From positions 281,991 through 299,938 of the forward strand of contig MU646570.1 of the NCBI GenBank assembly GCA_026770585.1: 17,948 nucleotides of DNA. Direction: 5' to 3'. Each line of letters begins with the position of its first letter. Within the stretch, counting starts at the first letter, position 1. The notes under the pieces are model-generated. The model was not told where the DNA came from. It made no database searches and was given only the letters and a program-made list of their open reading frames with translations. Below, piece by piece: positions 14,801-17,884 of this stretch. The position numbers and the translations under genes are program-made. Source of the DNA: Baffinella frigidus (taxonomy: Eukaryota; Cryptophyceae; Cryptomonadales; Baffinellaceae).

Positions 14801-17704
14801 AGTTTCGGTTTTCGGGTTTCGGGTTTCGAGTTTCGGGCTTCGGGTTTCAGATTTTGCATTTCGGGTCTCGGGCCTCGGGTTTCGGGTTTCAGGTGTTGGG
14901 GCGTACCAGCTTCTCGAGGTTGCTGAGCTTGCCCATCTCGACGGGGAGCGACTTGATGTTGTTGGACTCGAGGGTGAGATACTTGATGCTGCGCAAGTTC
15001 CCAACTTCCCGCGGAAGCCCCTCCAGAATGTTCAGTCCTGTGGGGTTGGGGATTTTTTGGGTTAAGGGTTTAGGGTTTATGGTTTAGGATTCAGGGTTGA
15101 GGGTTTAGGGTTTAGGGTTAAGGGTTTAGGGTTTAAGGTTGGGGGGGTGGGGGGGAGGTTCATGGGTTCTATTGTAGGGTTTAGGGGTTAGGGTATTGCT
15201 AGCCGCAAAATGGAAGAGATTAGGGTTTAAGATTCATGGATTAGGGTTTAGGGGTGGTCATGGTCTCTCAATGGACGGTTTACAGCAGGGCGTATTGCTG
15301 AGGCGTGAGGGCTGGTGTCTAGGTGTCTCGTTTAAGACTGTGGCCTATTGTTTAGTGTGTATGGTAGCGGAGGCGTGGGCTCACCGAGGGTCATGGTCTC
15401 GCAGTGGACGAGGTTCCCGATCGAGGGGAGCATCACCAGGATCTCGTTGGAGCTCAGATCCAGCATTTCGATGCTCGTCAGCGACCTGGATTGATGTTTA
15501 GGGTTGATGGTTGAGGGCTTGGGGTTCACTAGTTCTGGTTTCGGAGTGAGTTTTTAGGGATTAGGGATCGTGGTTTGGGTTCCAGGGTTCAAGGTTTCGG
15601 GACGAGGGTTCAGGGTCTAGAGGATCGGGAAGATCCAGCATTTCGATGCTCGTCAGGGACCTGCGGTGGGATGTGGGGGTTATGGTTTCGTAGTTCGGGT
15701 ATCCTGGAGGGGTTATTAGTTTCTAGGGTTTAGTTTCAGTGTTAGGGGTTGTGGTTCAGGGTTTGGGGTTTAGAGTTTAGAGGATCTGGTTGGAGCTCAA
15801 ACGAGATCCTGGGGTGCTCAATGCTCGTCAGCGACCTGGCAGAGGGTCAACGTTCAGACTTGATGGCAACTGACGCCCTATCCTGCCAACTCGCGCGTGC
15901 AAATGCCGCCCTATCCACCTAACTGACGCCCTATCCTGCCAACTCGCGCGTGCAAATGCCGCCCTATCCACCTAACTGACGCCCTATCCTGCCAACTGAT
16001 TGTCGACGACTCGCTTCACGAGGTTGCCGATGGTGGGGATCATCACGCGGATCTTTGTGTTTGGGGTGTGGGGTCTGGTGTGTGGGGTTTGGTGTGGGGG
16101 GTTTGGGGGTTGAGGGTTTGGGGGTTCAGGGTTTGGGGGTTTAGGGTTTGGGGCTTGGTTTTGGGGGGTGGGGTTTGCATAGATATCATTATGAGATCAC
16201 GTATCGGGGGGGGCAGGACCCGATGCAGTCGGGCATCTCGGCGAGCTTGTTGTGCGAAATGTTGAGAAACCGCACCTGCAAGAAACATACAGATTGTTAT
16301 GCAAGAAACATAGATGTTTTTATGAGATCTCGCACTAGAAATGTATTCTATTGTGAACTCAGCATAGCCAATATTATGAAAGCACAAATCAGACATGGAT
16401 GGTGTTATGTTTTCAGGATTGGAATGGAGCTGTTGTGCGAAATTTTAAGAAACCTGAAAGCGACAGACAATGTATGAAATTCGAATGAGGCATATATGGT
16501 GTTACATTAGACATACGTATTCCATGAAATGAGGATGAGGTAAAGACATTGTTACGGAATGGGAATTAGGCACAGTTGTTGGTATGGATCCTCCACAGAA
16601 AGCTTCTTGAGAGAGTTGAAGGGCATCGAGTTGCTTCAACCCTCACCCCAAACCTCAACCTCCAAACCCTAAACCCTAACCCCTGAATCCTAGAGCCTGG
16701 ACCCCCAGACCCCAACCCCCCCAACGTTGTGGAGGTACCCAACCTCCACAGAAATCTCCGTCAGAGAGTAGACGGGCTTCGAGTTGCTTGAACCCTAACC
16801 CCACACCTCAATCTCTAAACCCTAAACCCTAACCCCTTGAACCCTAACCCTAGCCCCTAGAATTCTAGCCTAACCACCAGACCTCCCCACCACCACCCCA
16901 CCTTGTGCAGCTGGGCGATCTCAACAGGGAGCTCCTTGAGAGAGTTGAAGGGCATCGAGAGGCGGGTCAGCGATGTGCAGTGCCCGAACTCCGCGGGGAT
17001 CGCCTGCGGTTGTGTTGAGGGTTCAGGATGCGGGTTTGGGTGAGGGTTTGGTTTATGGTTTCGGGGTTGGTTTCGGGTTTCGAGTTTCGTGTTTGGGGTT
17101 CCGGGTTCCGGGTTCCGGGTTCAAGGTTCCGGGTTCCGGGTTCTGGGTTCCGGGTTCCGGGTGTCGGGTTTCGCACTTGGCAGTGAATGACGCCCATTTT
17201 CCCGGAATTTCCGGGCAATAATGGGTTACGCTATTGGCAAAATAATTTGCAACGTGAACGGGAATCGTTTTGATGGACCGCTGTCCTGAAGGCACCGGTT
17301 TCTGCTAAGTGGCTAGGCTTTCGGGTTTCGGGTTTCGGGTTTCGGGCTTCGGGTTTCAAACAAATCGGTGTCCTCAAATTTGATCTCGACGAGCTTGTCG
17401 ATCTCCATCATTTCCAGCGGGAGCTCCTTGGAGCAGGCCCAAGCTTACCTTTTCTCTAAAACCGATCGCATCCCTAAAACACCAGTTTGTACCAGGTCGT
17501 GCCCTCAACCTAAAGGAGTGAGGACACGACTCGGTACGAACTGGTGCGTGCGTAAAACCTGACATGTAAAGGGGTTCGGACCTCGAGATCGTTGTCCTCA
17601 AAGTTGATCTCGATCAACTTATCGAGCTTCATGATGTCCGGCGGCAGCTCCTTGAGGTGGTTGTTCACCAGCTGCAGATCTGTCAGGTACGTCAGATTGC
17701 ACAC
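90..17704 (-). CDS. Giant multi-exon leucine-rich repeat protein gene, partial at both ends (44 exons threaded)
   Basis: Spliced minus-strand reading frame of 44 exons (40-148 nt each) totalling about 3543 nt. Each exon ends at GT (GC at two internal introns) and each next exon follows an AG. Exon lengths and phases agree at all 43 junctions (18 phase 0, 9 phase 1, 16 phase 2), and every junction restores the LRR consensus LxxLPxxIxxLxxLxxLxLxxNxL. 40 of 44 exons start with G after the acceptor AG. The product is a tandem chain of LRR domains, each ended by a PPxE...G...YLR cap; in known proteins LRR arrays of this type are protein-binding scaffolds. Neither initiator Met nor stop is in the window, and no kinase, Roc/COR, TIR, NB-ARC, signal peptide or transmembrane stretch is visible. 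LRR identity is very secure; exact splice sites are inferred from frame and motif, without transcripts. Confidence 0.93.
175..333. repeat. AT-rich intron with direct repeats (E43-E44 intron)
   Basis: Very AT-rich, unlike the other introns. A 17-bp unit beginning CTTATATTTAA is repeated at 177-193 and 197-213. The part from about 281 to 333 (GATGTATAGTATACAACA...) recurs in diverged form at about 468-555 on the other side of exon 43, so the exon was apparently duplicated together with this flank. Confidence 0.7.
466..560. repeat. Diverged second copy of the AT-rich intron flank
   Basis: GATGTACAGTATATG..., GTATACAACAATGTAG and CATCTATTTTACG match the 281-335 flank of exon 43, including the TTTTAC that serves as the exon 43 donor. 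No exon body follows this copy. Confidence 0.6.
602..744 (-). pseudogene. Broken copy of exon 42
   Basis: 602-642 matches the donor half of exon 42 (891-931) and keeps a GTGCGT donor; 720-744 matches the adjacent part of exon 42 (922-948). The two pieces are separated by 643-719, a C-rich telomere-like repeat, as if the copied exon had been split by repeat sequence. No usable acceptor is visible. Confidence 0.7.
643..885. repeat. Telomere-like repeats in inverted orientation (C-rich on plus)
   Basis: Units such as ACCCTAA, ACCCCAA and ACCCTGA on the plus strand, interrupted at 720-744 by a piece of exon 42. Almost everywhere else the plus strand carries the G-rich version. A shorter inverted patch precedes it at 571-595. 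Confidence 0.85.
1118..1222. repeat. Hexamer array GGTTTA / GGTGTA / GGTTCT
   Basis: Tandem 6-mers rather than 7-mers: GGTGTA, then GGTTTA, four GGTTCT units, then GGTTTA again. It lies in the intron between exons 41 and 42. It is the only long hexamer array I see in the window. Confidence 0.85.
1355..1669. other. Mostly non-repetitive intron between exons 40 and 41
   Basis: 315 bp without telomere-like heptamers. The 10-mer AACTTTCCAA occurs twice (about 1540 and 1588), and a G run of about 12 precedes the exon 40 donor. No gene seen on either strand. Confidence 0.6.
1878..1946. repeat. Two copies of a roughly 34-bp unit next to the exon 39 donor
   Basis: ATTATTCC...TTTTTG.CCG...TGTGGGATGGGA occurs twice in tandem. 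The second copy abuts the exon 39 donor. Confidence 0.6.
2056..2100. repeat. 10-mer tandem repeat (ATTCAGTTTG)
   Basis: Four to five units of A-A/T-T/C-CAGTTTG lie directly upstream (in gene sense) of the exon 39 acceptor. The unit is unrelated to the heptamers. Confidence 0.8.
2382..4176 (-). CDS. LRR block F: exons 33-38 (about 6 LRRs plus cap)
   Basis: Exons: E33 4176-4131, E34 3884-3800, E35 3549-3492, E36 3290-3173, E37 2781-2698, E38 2472-2382. It opens LLDLQHFKLSAIPQE (E33), continues LERLRLDHNMLRDLPSDM (E34), LTHNRLAAVPPAIA (E35) and LTYLDLDNNGLETMFPDI (E36), and closes IKIPPRE (E37) joined to VNEQGIYQTLRFLR (E38). The E34 donor appears to be GC (TCAG then GCCTCT), a weak match; the next frame-compatible GT is not reached before a stop. 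E38 also holds HSLDLSSMG, the opening of block G. Confidence 0.88.
2551..2694. repeat. TCTCGGG / TTCGGGG heptamer array
   Basis: Intron between exons 37 and 38. Heptamers GTCTCGG and GGTTCGG alternate and end within 3 bp of the exon 37 donor. Confidence 0.85.
2773..3009 (-). pseudogene. Two partial copies of the exon 37 acceptor edge
   Basis: 2817-2839 repeats the first codons of exon 37 with its AG (compare 2762-2784). 2973-3009 repeats the exon start plus the unique intron flank GCTCGAATTCGAAA... found at 2774-2810, with about 30 of 37 bases matching. Neither copy has the rest of the exon. Confidence 0.7.
3301..3480. repeat. TTTCGGG then TTGAGGG arrays (E35-E36 intron)
   Basis: A short TTTCGGG stretch (3301-3370) grades into about nine units of TTGAGGG (3405-3475) that end just before the exon 35 donor GTAACC. 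Confidence 0.9.
3565..3796. repeat. TTTAGGG / TTTGGGG intron array (E34-E35)
   Basis: Degenerate telomere-like heptamers with a perfect TTTAGGG run near 3719-3760. The array reaches the exon 34 donor. Confidence 0.9.
3993..4024 (-). pseudogene. Partial copy of exon 33 with 8-bp deletion
   Basis: Matches the donor half of exon 33 (4128-4170) including a GTACC donor, but lacks 8 bp in the middle, which breaks the frame. No acceptor lies upstream. Confidence 0.75.
4189..4355. repeat. TTTAGGG / TTGAGGG array (E32-E33 intron)
   Basis: Units change along the array: TTTAGGG and CTTAGGG near 4198-4230, TTTAGGG at 4258-4295, then TTGAGGG at about 4290-4326. Confidence 0.9.
4365..6842 (-). CDS. LRR block E: exons 26-32 (about 5 LRRs plus cap)
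   Basis: Exons: E26 6842-6804, E27 6604-6531, E28 6253-6175, E29 5675-5600, E30 4993-4948, E31 4722-4667, E32 4408-4365. It opens RTTLSLELIG, continues ITSLTRLSLTDN, then RLTVLPPKI, then LPPEIGMLTNLTSLSVAYNE, and closes SPPTEIIAQG plus VLAYFKALL. Exon 30 ends at a GC donor (GACG then GCAACT): reading past it hits a stop in the intron, while using it rejoins the Gly-Asn of the LRR exactly in E31. E29 feeds a string of donor-side partial copies in its downstream intron. Confidence 0.88.
4546..4655. repeat. TTTAGGG array (E31-E32 intron)
   Basis: Nearly perfect plant-type telomere heptamers at 4548-4630 with single variants (TCTAGGG, TTTGGGG). Confidence 0.92.
4738..4938. repeat. TTTCGGG then TTTAGGG arrays (E30-E31 intron)
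   Basis: Five TTTCGGG units (about 4737-4772) sit next to TTTAGGG units (about 4797-4835) within the same 225-bp intron, so the two variants form separate homogeneous blocks. Confidence 0.9.
5234..5541 (-). pseudogene. Four tandem donor-side partial copies of exon 29
   Basis: Copies whose donor positions lie at 5234, 5323, 5410 and 5504, with the real exon 29 donor at 5598 (spacings 89, 87, 94, 94). Each keeps about 35 bp of the exon end, coding YNELKKLP or a near variant, and its donor-like GTCT/GTTT, followed by telomere-like heptamers. None has an acceptor, so they are a minisatellite built from an exon edge plus intron start. Confidence 0.88.
5682..6046. repeat. Long TTTCGGG / TTCCGGG array (E28-E29 intron)
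   Basis: About 360 bp of heptamers alternating in small groups of TTTCGGG and TTCCGGG (with TTCCGAG variants), giving a higher-order pattern. Because 7 is not a multiple of 3 and the unit lacks stops in several frames, it produces long spurious ORFs on both strands (FRVSGFG-type peptides). Confidence 0.93.
6256..6522. repeat. TTGAGGG / TTTAGGG array (E27-E28 intron)
   Basis: Degenerate heptamers with blocks of TTGAGGG and TTTAGGG. They start at the exon 28 acceptor and run to within about 10 bp of the exon 27 donor GTGAGT. Confidence 0.88.
6607..7195. repeat. Degenerate heptamer introns between exons 24 and 27
   Basis: Three consecutive introns (6605-6803, 6843-6949, 6997-7214) consist mainly of TTTAGGG, TTCAGGG and TTTGGGG variants with no long perfect run. 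No other gene is seen. Confidence 0.8.
6950..10316 (-). CDS. LRR block D: exons 17-25 (about 10 LRRs plus cap)
   Basis: Exons: E17 10316-10225, E18 9885-9770, E19 9125-9017, E20 8495-8456, E21 8285-8214, E22 8046-7943, E23 7574-7525, E24 7298-7215, E25 6996-6950. This is the longest block: it opens FLDISGMGLPIVP, runs through LRRs such as LRVLDVSSNNLPELP (E18) and LTELSLTDNKLE (E23), and closes VLRSPPTE (E24) plus VIEQGPHMVMTYLLRM (E25). E20 is only 40 nt (SFEQLPALRLLN); it would be missed by an ORF search but is needed to link E19 (GLPE) to E21 (SYNKFEGMPQ). Confidence 0.9.
7302..7522. repeat. Heptamer intron between exons 23 and 24
   Basis: TTCAGGG and TTTAGGG variants, then a TTTGGGG run around 7430-7465 and a second short one near 7490-7505. 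Confidence 0.8.
7577..7815. repeat. TTTAGGG array (E22-E23 intron)
   Basis: Perfect TTTAGGG for about 40 bp from the exon 23 acceptor, then mixed TTTGGGG, TGTAGGG and TTCAGGG. The rest of the intron (7830-7942) is unique and AT-rich, with AAATAAATAAAT near 7895. Confidence 0.9.
8290..8453. repeat. Degenerate heptamers (E20-E21 intron)
   Basis: TTTAGGG, TTTGGGG and TTTCGGA variants run up to the exon 20 donor, which reads GTAAACCCC on the coding strand. Confidence 0.85.
8646..8876. repeat. TTCAGGG array followed by TTGAGGG array (E19-E20 intron)
   Basis: 8651-8818 is almost pure TTCAGGG, interrupted four times (including once at the left edge) by a TTCATGTTTCAGGG unit. 8818-8875 is pure TTGAGGG. 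The sharp switch between variants suggests local expansion of single seed units. Confidence 0.93.
8925..8955 (-). pseudogene. Possible degenerate donor-side copy of exon 19
   Basis: ACCAGGCAAGGACAAGATCT resembles the exon 19 end (ACCAGGGAGACCCGAGATCT, from 9015) with gaps. A weak match that could be chance. Confidence 0.35.
9231..9557 (-). pseudogene. Three tandem acceptor-side partial copies of exon 19
   Basis: Exon-start positions 9276, 9411 and 9557, with the real one at 9125 (spacings 151, 135, 146). The copies span 9231-9276, about 9380-9411 and 9513-9557 and hold the first 30-46 nt of exon 19 (VLKADNNEIMLLPD in the original). Copies 1 and 2 keep the acceptor CAG; in copy 3 it is CCG. 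Heptamers fill the spaces. Confidence 0.87.
10006..10065 (-). pseudogene. Acceptor-side copy of the first 60 nt of exon 18
   Basis: Aligns without gaps to 9826-9885. There are eight codon differences, seven synonymous and one Ile to Met, and the acceptor is intact. The copy stops mid-LRR (after LRVLDV), and no good donor or rest of exon follows. It is 180 bp upstream of the true exon start. Confidence 0.85.
10075..10215. repeat. TTTGGGG-type array (E17-E18 intron)
   Basis: GGGGTTTTGGG, GGGTTTGGGGG and GGGGTTT variants. The unit is closer to TTTGGGG than to TTTAGGG. Confidence 0.85.
10340..10560. repeat. TTTGGGG / TTGGGGG array (E16-E17 intron)
   Basis: Strongly G-rich with frequent runs of four or five G, mixed 6-8-mer spacing, and no TTTAGGG units. 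Confidence 0.85.
10595..12371 (-). CDS. LRR block C: exons 12-16 (about 6 LRRs plus cap)
   Basis: Exons: E12 12371-12305, E13 12225-12123, E14 11761-11690, E15 10961-10814, E16 10656-10595. E12 begins MGLKELPAHV directly after the LDLSQ of E11. E13 gives NQLRSLPPEISRLVGLHELW and E14 YLTHLNKLLLDSNKL. E15 is the longest exon (148 nt) and ends SPPKEIQDE, which joins GPTAMLDYLRRML in E16, the clearest cap of the window. The E12-E13 intron (12226-12304, 79 bp) is the smallest. Confidence 0.92.
10694..10792. repeat. TCCAGGG heptamer array (E15-E16 intron)
   Basis: About 14 tandem units of TCCAGGG, nearly perfect (one TCCAGGA), followed by A9 and G6 just before the exon 15 donor. This variant is seen only here. 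Confidence 0.93.
11060..11227 (-). pseudogene. Two tandem acceptor-side partial copies of exon 15
   Basis: Exon-start positions 11094 and 11227; the real one is 10961, giving exactly 133 bp twice. The copies carry the MSALQRL start and the NMLR region with internal deletions (about 35 and 44 nt kept). The farther copy has its acceptor CAG changed to CTG; the nearer keeps CAG. Confidence 0.87.
11313..11572 (-). pseudogene. Three donor-side partial copies of exon 14
   Basis: Copies at 11313-11361 (about 47 nt, differences mostly synonymous, GTGCGT donor kept), 11512-11530, and a weak one at 11553-11572. They sit in the intron downstream of exon 14, irregularly spaced, within heptamer sequence. 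Confidence 0.8.
11765..12000. repeat. Degenerate heptamers (E13-E14 intron)
   Basis: TTTGGGG then TTCAGGG variants. The stretch 12000-12122 is mostly unique; ACCCGAGC at 11923 may be a remnant of the exon 13 donor edge, but the match is too short to assert. Confidence 0.75.
12380..12640. repeat. TTTGGGG array plus a short inverted patch (E11-E12 intron)
   Basis: TTTGGGG units at about 12390-12540. A C-rich inverted patch (AACCCCCAACCCCC) follows at 12607-12630, directly before the exon 11 donor. Confidence 0.85.
12641..14148 (-). CDS. LRR block B: exons 8-11 (about 4 LRRs plus cap)
   Basis: Exons: E8 14148-14068, E9 13814-13700, E10 13092-13027, E11 12748-12641. The block opens with an FDLSDLGLTEVP first repeat in E8, continues YTALTKLDLSRNKITILP in E9, and closes with VPPPEINVRG followed by LKYLRRVL in E11. 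E11 also carries the first strand of the next block (TNRLDLSQ). The E9 acceptor is AAAG rather than the usual CAG. This is the shortest complete block in the window. Confidence 0.9.
12752..13025. repeat. Heptamers with unique spacer (E10-E11 intron)
   Basis: TTTAGGG and TTTGGGG variants at 12780-12850 and a unique stretch at 12850-12960. An inverted patch with CCATGAACCATGAACCC lies at about 12977-12997. Confidence 0.7.
13094..13335. repeat. TTTAGGG array (E9-E10 intron, donor-distal part)
   Basis: Starts at the exon 10 acceptor with TTTAGGG units. It continues with CGTTTAGGGTTTAGGGTTCA repeated twice (about 13170-13207), then decays into TTCAAGG variants. Confidence 0.88.
13399..13433 (-). 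pseudogene. Internally deleted mini-copy of exon 9
   Basis: Joins the exon 9 segment LSRNKI directly to its end NPI, then a conserved GTACGT donor. The middle of the LRR is missing, but the frame across the deletion is kept. No convincing acceptor is seen. Confidence 0.65.
13488..13690. repeat. Minisatellite with core GATAGGGCGTCGGTTAGTC
   Basis: About eight imperfect units of 20-26 bp sharing ATAGGGCGTCGGTT or close variants. Not telomere-like. An 18-bp piece, CAGGATAGGGCGTCAGTT, occurs in reverse complement in the 15.9 kb minisatellite. Confidence 0.85.
13868..13907 (-). pseudogene. Acceptor-side copy of exon 9 start
   Basis: The first 40 nt of exon 9 with CAG acceptor. Within codons it has four synonymous changes and one Leu to Val; the first exon base is A instead of G. 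It lies 93 bp upstream of the real exon 9 start. Confidence 0.8.
13920..14305. repeat. Heptamer introns around exon 8
   Basis: TTCAGGG, TTTAGGG and TTTGGGG variants in 13920-14060 and 14152-14300, with exon 8 in between. Confidence 0.8.
14306..17704 (-). CDS. LRR block A: exons 1-7 of the gene (about 8 LRRs plus first cap)
   Basis: Exons (minus strand, 5' to 3'): E1 17704-17582, E2 17003-16902, E3 16275-16220, E4 15485-15385, E5 15037-14907, E6 14702-14661, E7 14349-14306. Eight LRRs are readable, e.g. LTYLTDLQLVNNHLKELPPD in E1 and IEMLDLSSNEI in E4. The block closes with NREIYNPPSV (E6) joined to VLRKGTAAIISYLRR (E7). The E6 donor could lie 3 nt earlier (14664); the longer form fits the cap spacing of the other blocks better. 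E1 starts in phase 0 after a TTTGCAG acceptor, so at least one more exon lies beyond the right edge. Confidence 0.9.
14352..14655. repeat. TTTGGGG / TTGGGG array (E6-E7 intron)
   Basis: About 300 bp of G-rich units such as TTGGGGTTTTGGGG, grading into TTCGGGG and TTTAGGG near exon 6. Confidence 0.88.
14703..14898. repeat. TTTCGGG array (E5-E6 intron)
   Basis: Almost entirely TTTCGGG and near variants, from the exon 6 acceptor to close to the exon 5 donor. Confidence 0.92.
15041..15250. repeat. TTTAGGG intron array (E4-E5)
   Basis: TTTAGGG and TTAAGGG units at 15060-15145, a G-rich run at 15146-15160, then a less regular part. Confidence 0.85.
15256..15281 (-). pseudogene. Donor-side fragment copy of exon 4
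   Basis: GGTCATGGTCTCTCAATGGA matches the exon 4 end at about 15389 (GGTCATGGTCTCGCAGTGGA). Confidence 0.7.
15632..15835 (-). pseudogene. Two tandem acceptor-side copies of exon 4
   Basis: Exon-start positions 15660 and 15835; the real one is 15485, giving exactly 175 bp twice. The nearer copy (15632-15660) codes SLTSIEMLD almost unchanged. The farther one (15782-15835) is rearranged inside. Both keep the CAG acceptor. Confidence 0.88.
15854..15995. repeat. 53-bp tandem repeat, about 2.5 copies
   Basis: The unit starts AACTGACGCCCTATCCTGCC, contains CTCGCGCGTGCAAATGCC, and ends GCCCTATCCACCT; consecutive copies look identical. It shares an inverted core with the 13.6 kb minisatellite. Confidence 0.9.
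16012..16053 (-). pseudogene. Diverged copy of the second half of exon 4
   Basis: Coding strand reads IRVMIPTIGNLV, compared with ILVMLPSIGNLV in exon 4. It is not needed in the model because exon 3 joins exon 4 in phase (CIG then SLTSIEM). Confidence 0.75.
16056..16180. repeat. TTTGGGG array (E3-E4 intron)
   Basis: GGGGTTTGGGG-type units and a short TTTAGGG/TTCAGGG mixture, close to the exon 3 donor. Confidence 0.85.
16280..16586. other. Unique AT-rich intron segment (E2-E3 intron)
   Basis: No telomere-like units. GCAAGAAACATA occurs twice (near 16278 and 16302) and ATGAGATC recurs. It contains the exon 3 remnant at 16427. No gene is seen on either strand. Confidence 0.6.
16427..16453 (-). 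pseudogene. Acceptor-side copy of exon 3 start
   Basis: 27 nt matching the FLNISHN region of exon 3 after a TTTCAG acceptor; the first few exon bases are deleted. Confidence 0.7.
16587..16790 (-). pseudogene. Two partial copies of the middle of exon 2
   Basis: 16587-16632 and 16741-16790 match exon 2 around SMPFNSLKELPVE. The first is close to the original; the second has more changes. Both carry CCACAGAAA after the exon-derived part, so the copies were duplicated together. No splice sites are assignable. Confidence 0.75.
16637..16892. repeat. Inverted (C-rich on plus) telomere-like repeats
   Basis: AACCCTA, AACCCCA and AACCTCA units at 16637-16725 and 16790-16868, split by the second exon 2 copy. 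Here the coding strand is G-rich, opposite to most introns. Confidence 0.88.
17010..17175. repeat. TTCCGGG array (E1-E2 intron)
   Basis: TTTCGGG/TTTGGGT units, then nine or so TTCCGGG units at about 17098-17165. Confidence 0.9.
17318..17357. repeat. Short TTTCGGG array
   Basis: About five TTTCGGG units separating unique intron sequence (17176-17317) from the exon 1 partial copy. Confidence 0.88.
17358..17431 (-). pseudogene. Donor-side copy of exon 1 second half
   Basis: Stays open in the exon 1 frame and reads KELPLEMMEIDKLVEIKFED, versus KELPPDIMKLDKLIEINFED in exon 1. The substitutions are conservative, but the donor GT is lost. It was probably a real LRR exon in the past. Confidence 0.75.
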
Positions 17705-17807
17705 CTGCAAAGGGGGTACACGTCAGATTACGCCCCTGAGAAGGTGGGTAGCATTTGGGGCGTTGGGTGTAGAGTCAGGGGTTCAGGGTTGAGAGTTTAG
17801 TGTTCAT

Positions 17808-17868
17808 GGAGATCCGTGAGGTGGTGGTTCATCAATTGCAGATCGGTGAGGTACTTCAGATTGCACAT
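17808..17868 (-). pseudogene. Acceptor-side copy of exon 1 first half
   Basis: After a TTTCAG acceptor it reads MCNLKYLTDLQLMNHHLTDL, versus VCNLTYLTDLQLVNNHLKEL in exon 1, then stops (TAA) without a donor. It lies 164 bp upstream of the real exon 1 start. Confidence 0.75.
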
Positions 17869-17884
17869 CTGAAAACGGAGTAGA

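Noticed and set aside
16012-16053. A further real exon between exons 3 and 4
   Set aside because: Exon 3 (ending GG) joins exon 4 (starting G) in frame and in LRR register; inserting this piece breaks the register, and it matches exon 4's second half.
16280-16586. Separate small gene in the AT-rich intron part
   Set aside because: Only short ORFs without recognisable features; no RNA-gene structure noticed.
17358-17431. Alternative exon 1b
   Set aside because: The frame is open and LRR-like, but there is no GT at the expected end and no good acceptor; listed as a remnant instead.
334-17704. Bacterial or viral origin of the LRR gene
   Set aside because: Over 40 spliceosomal-type introns with matching phases; no operon structure or viral genes.
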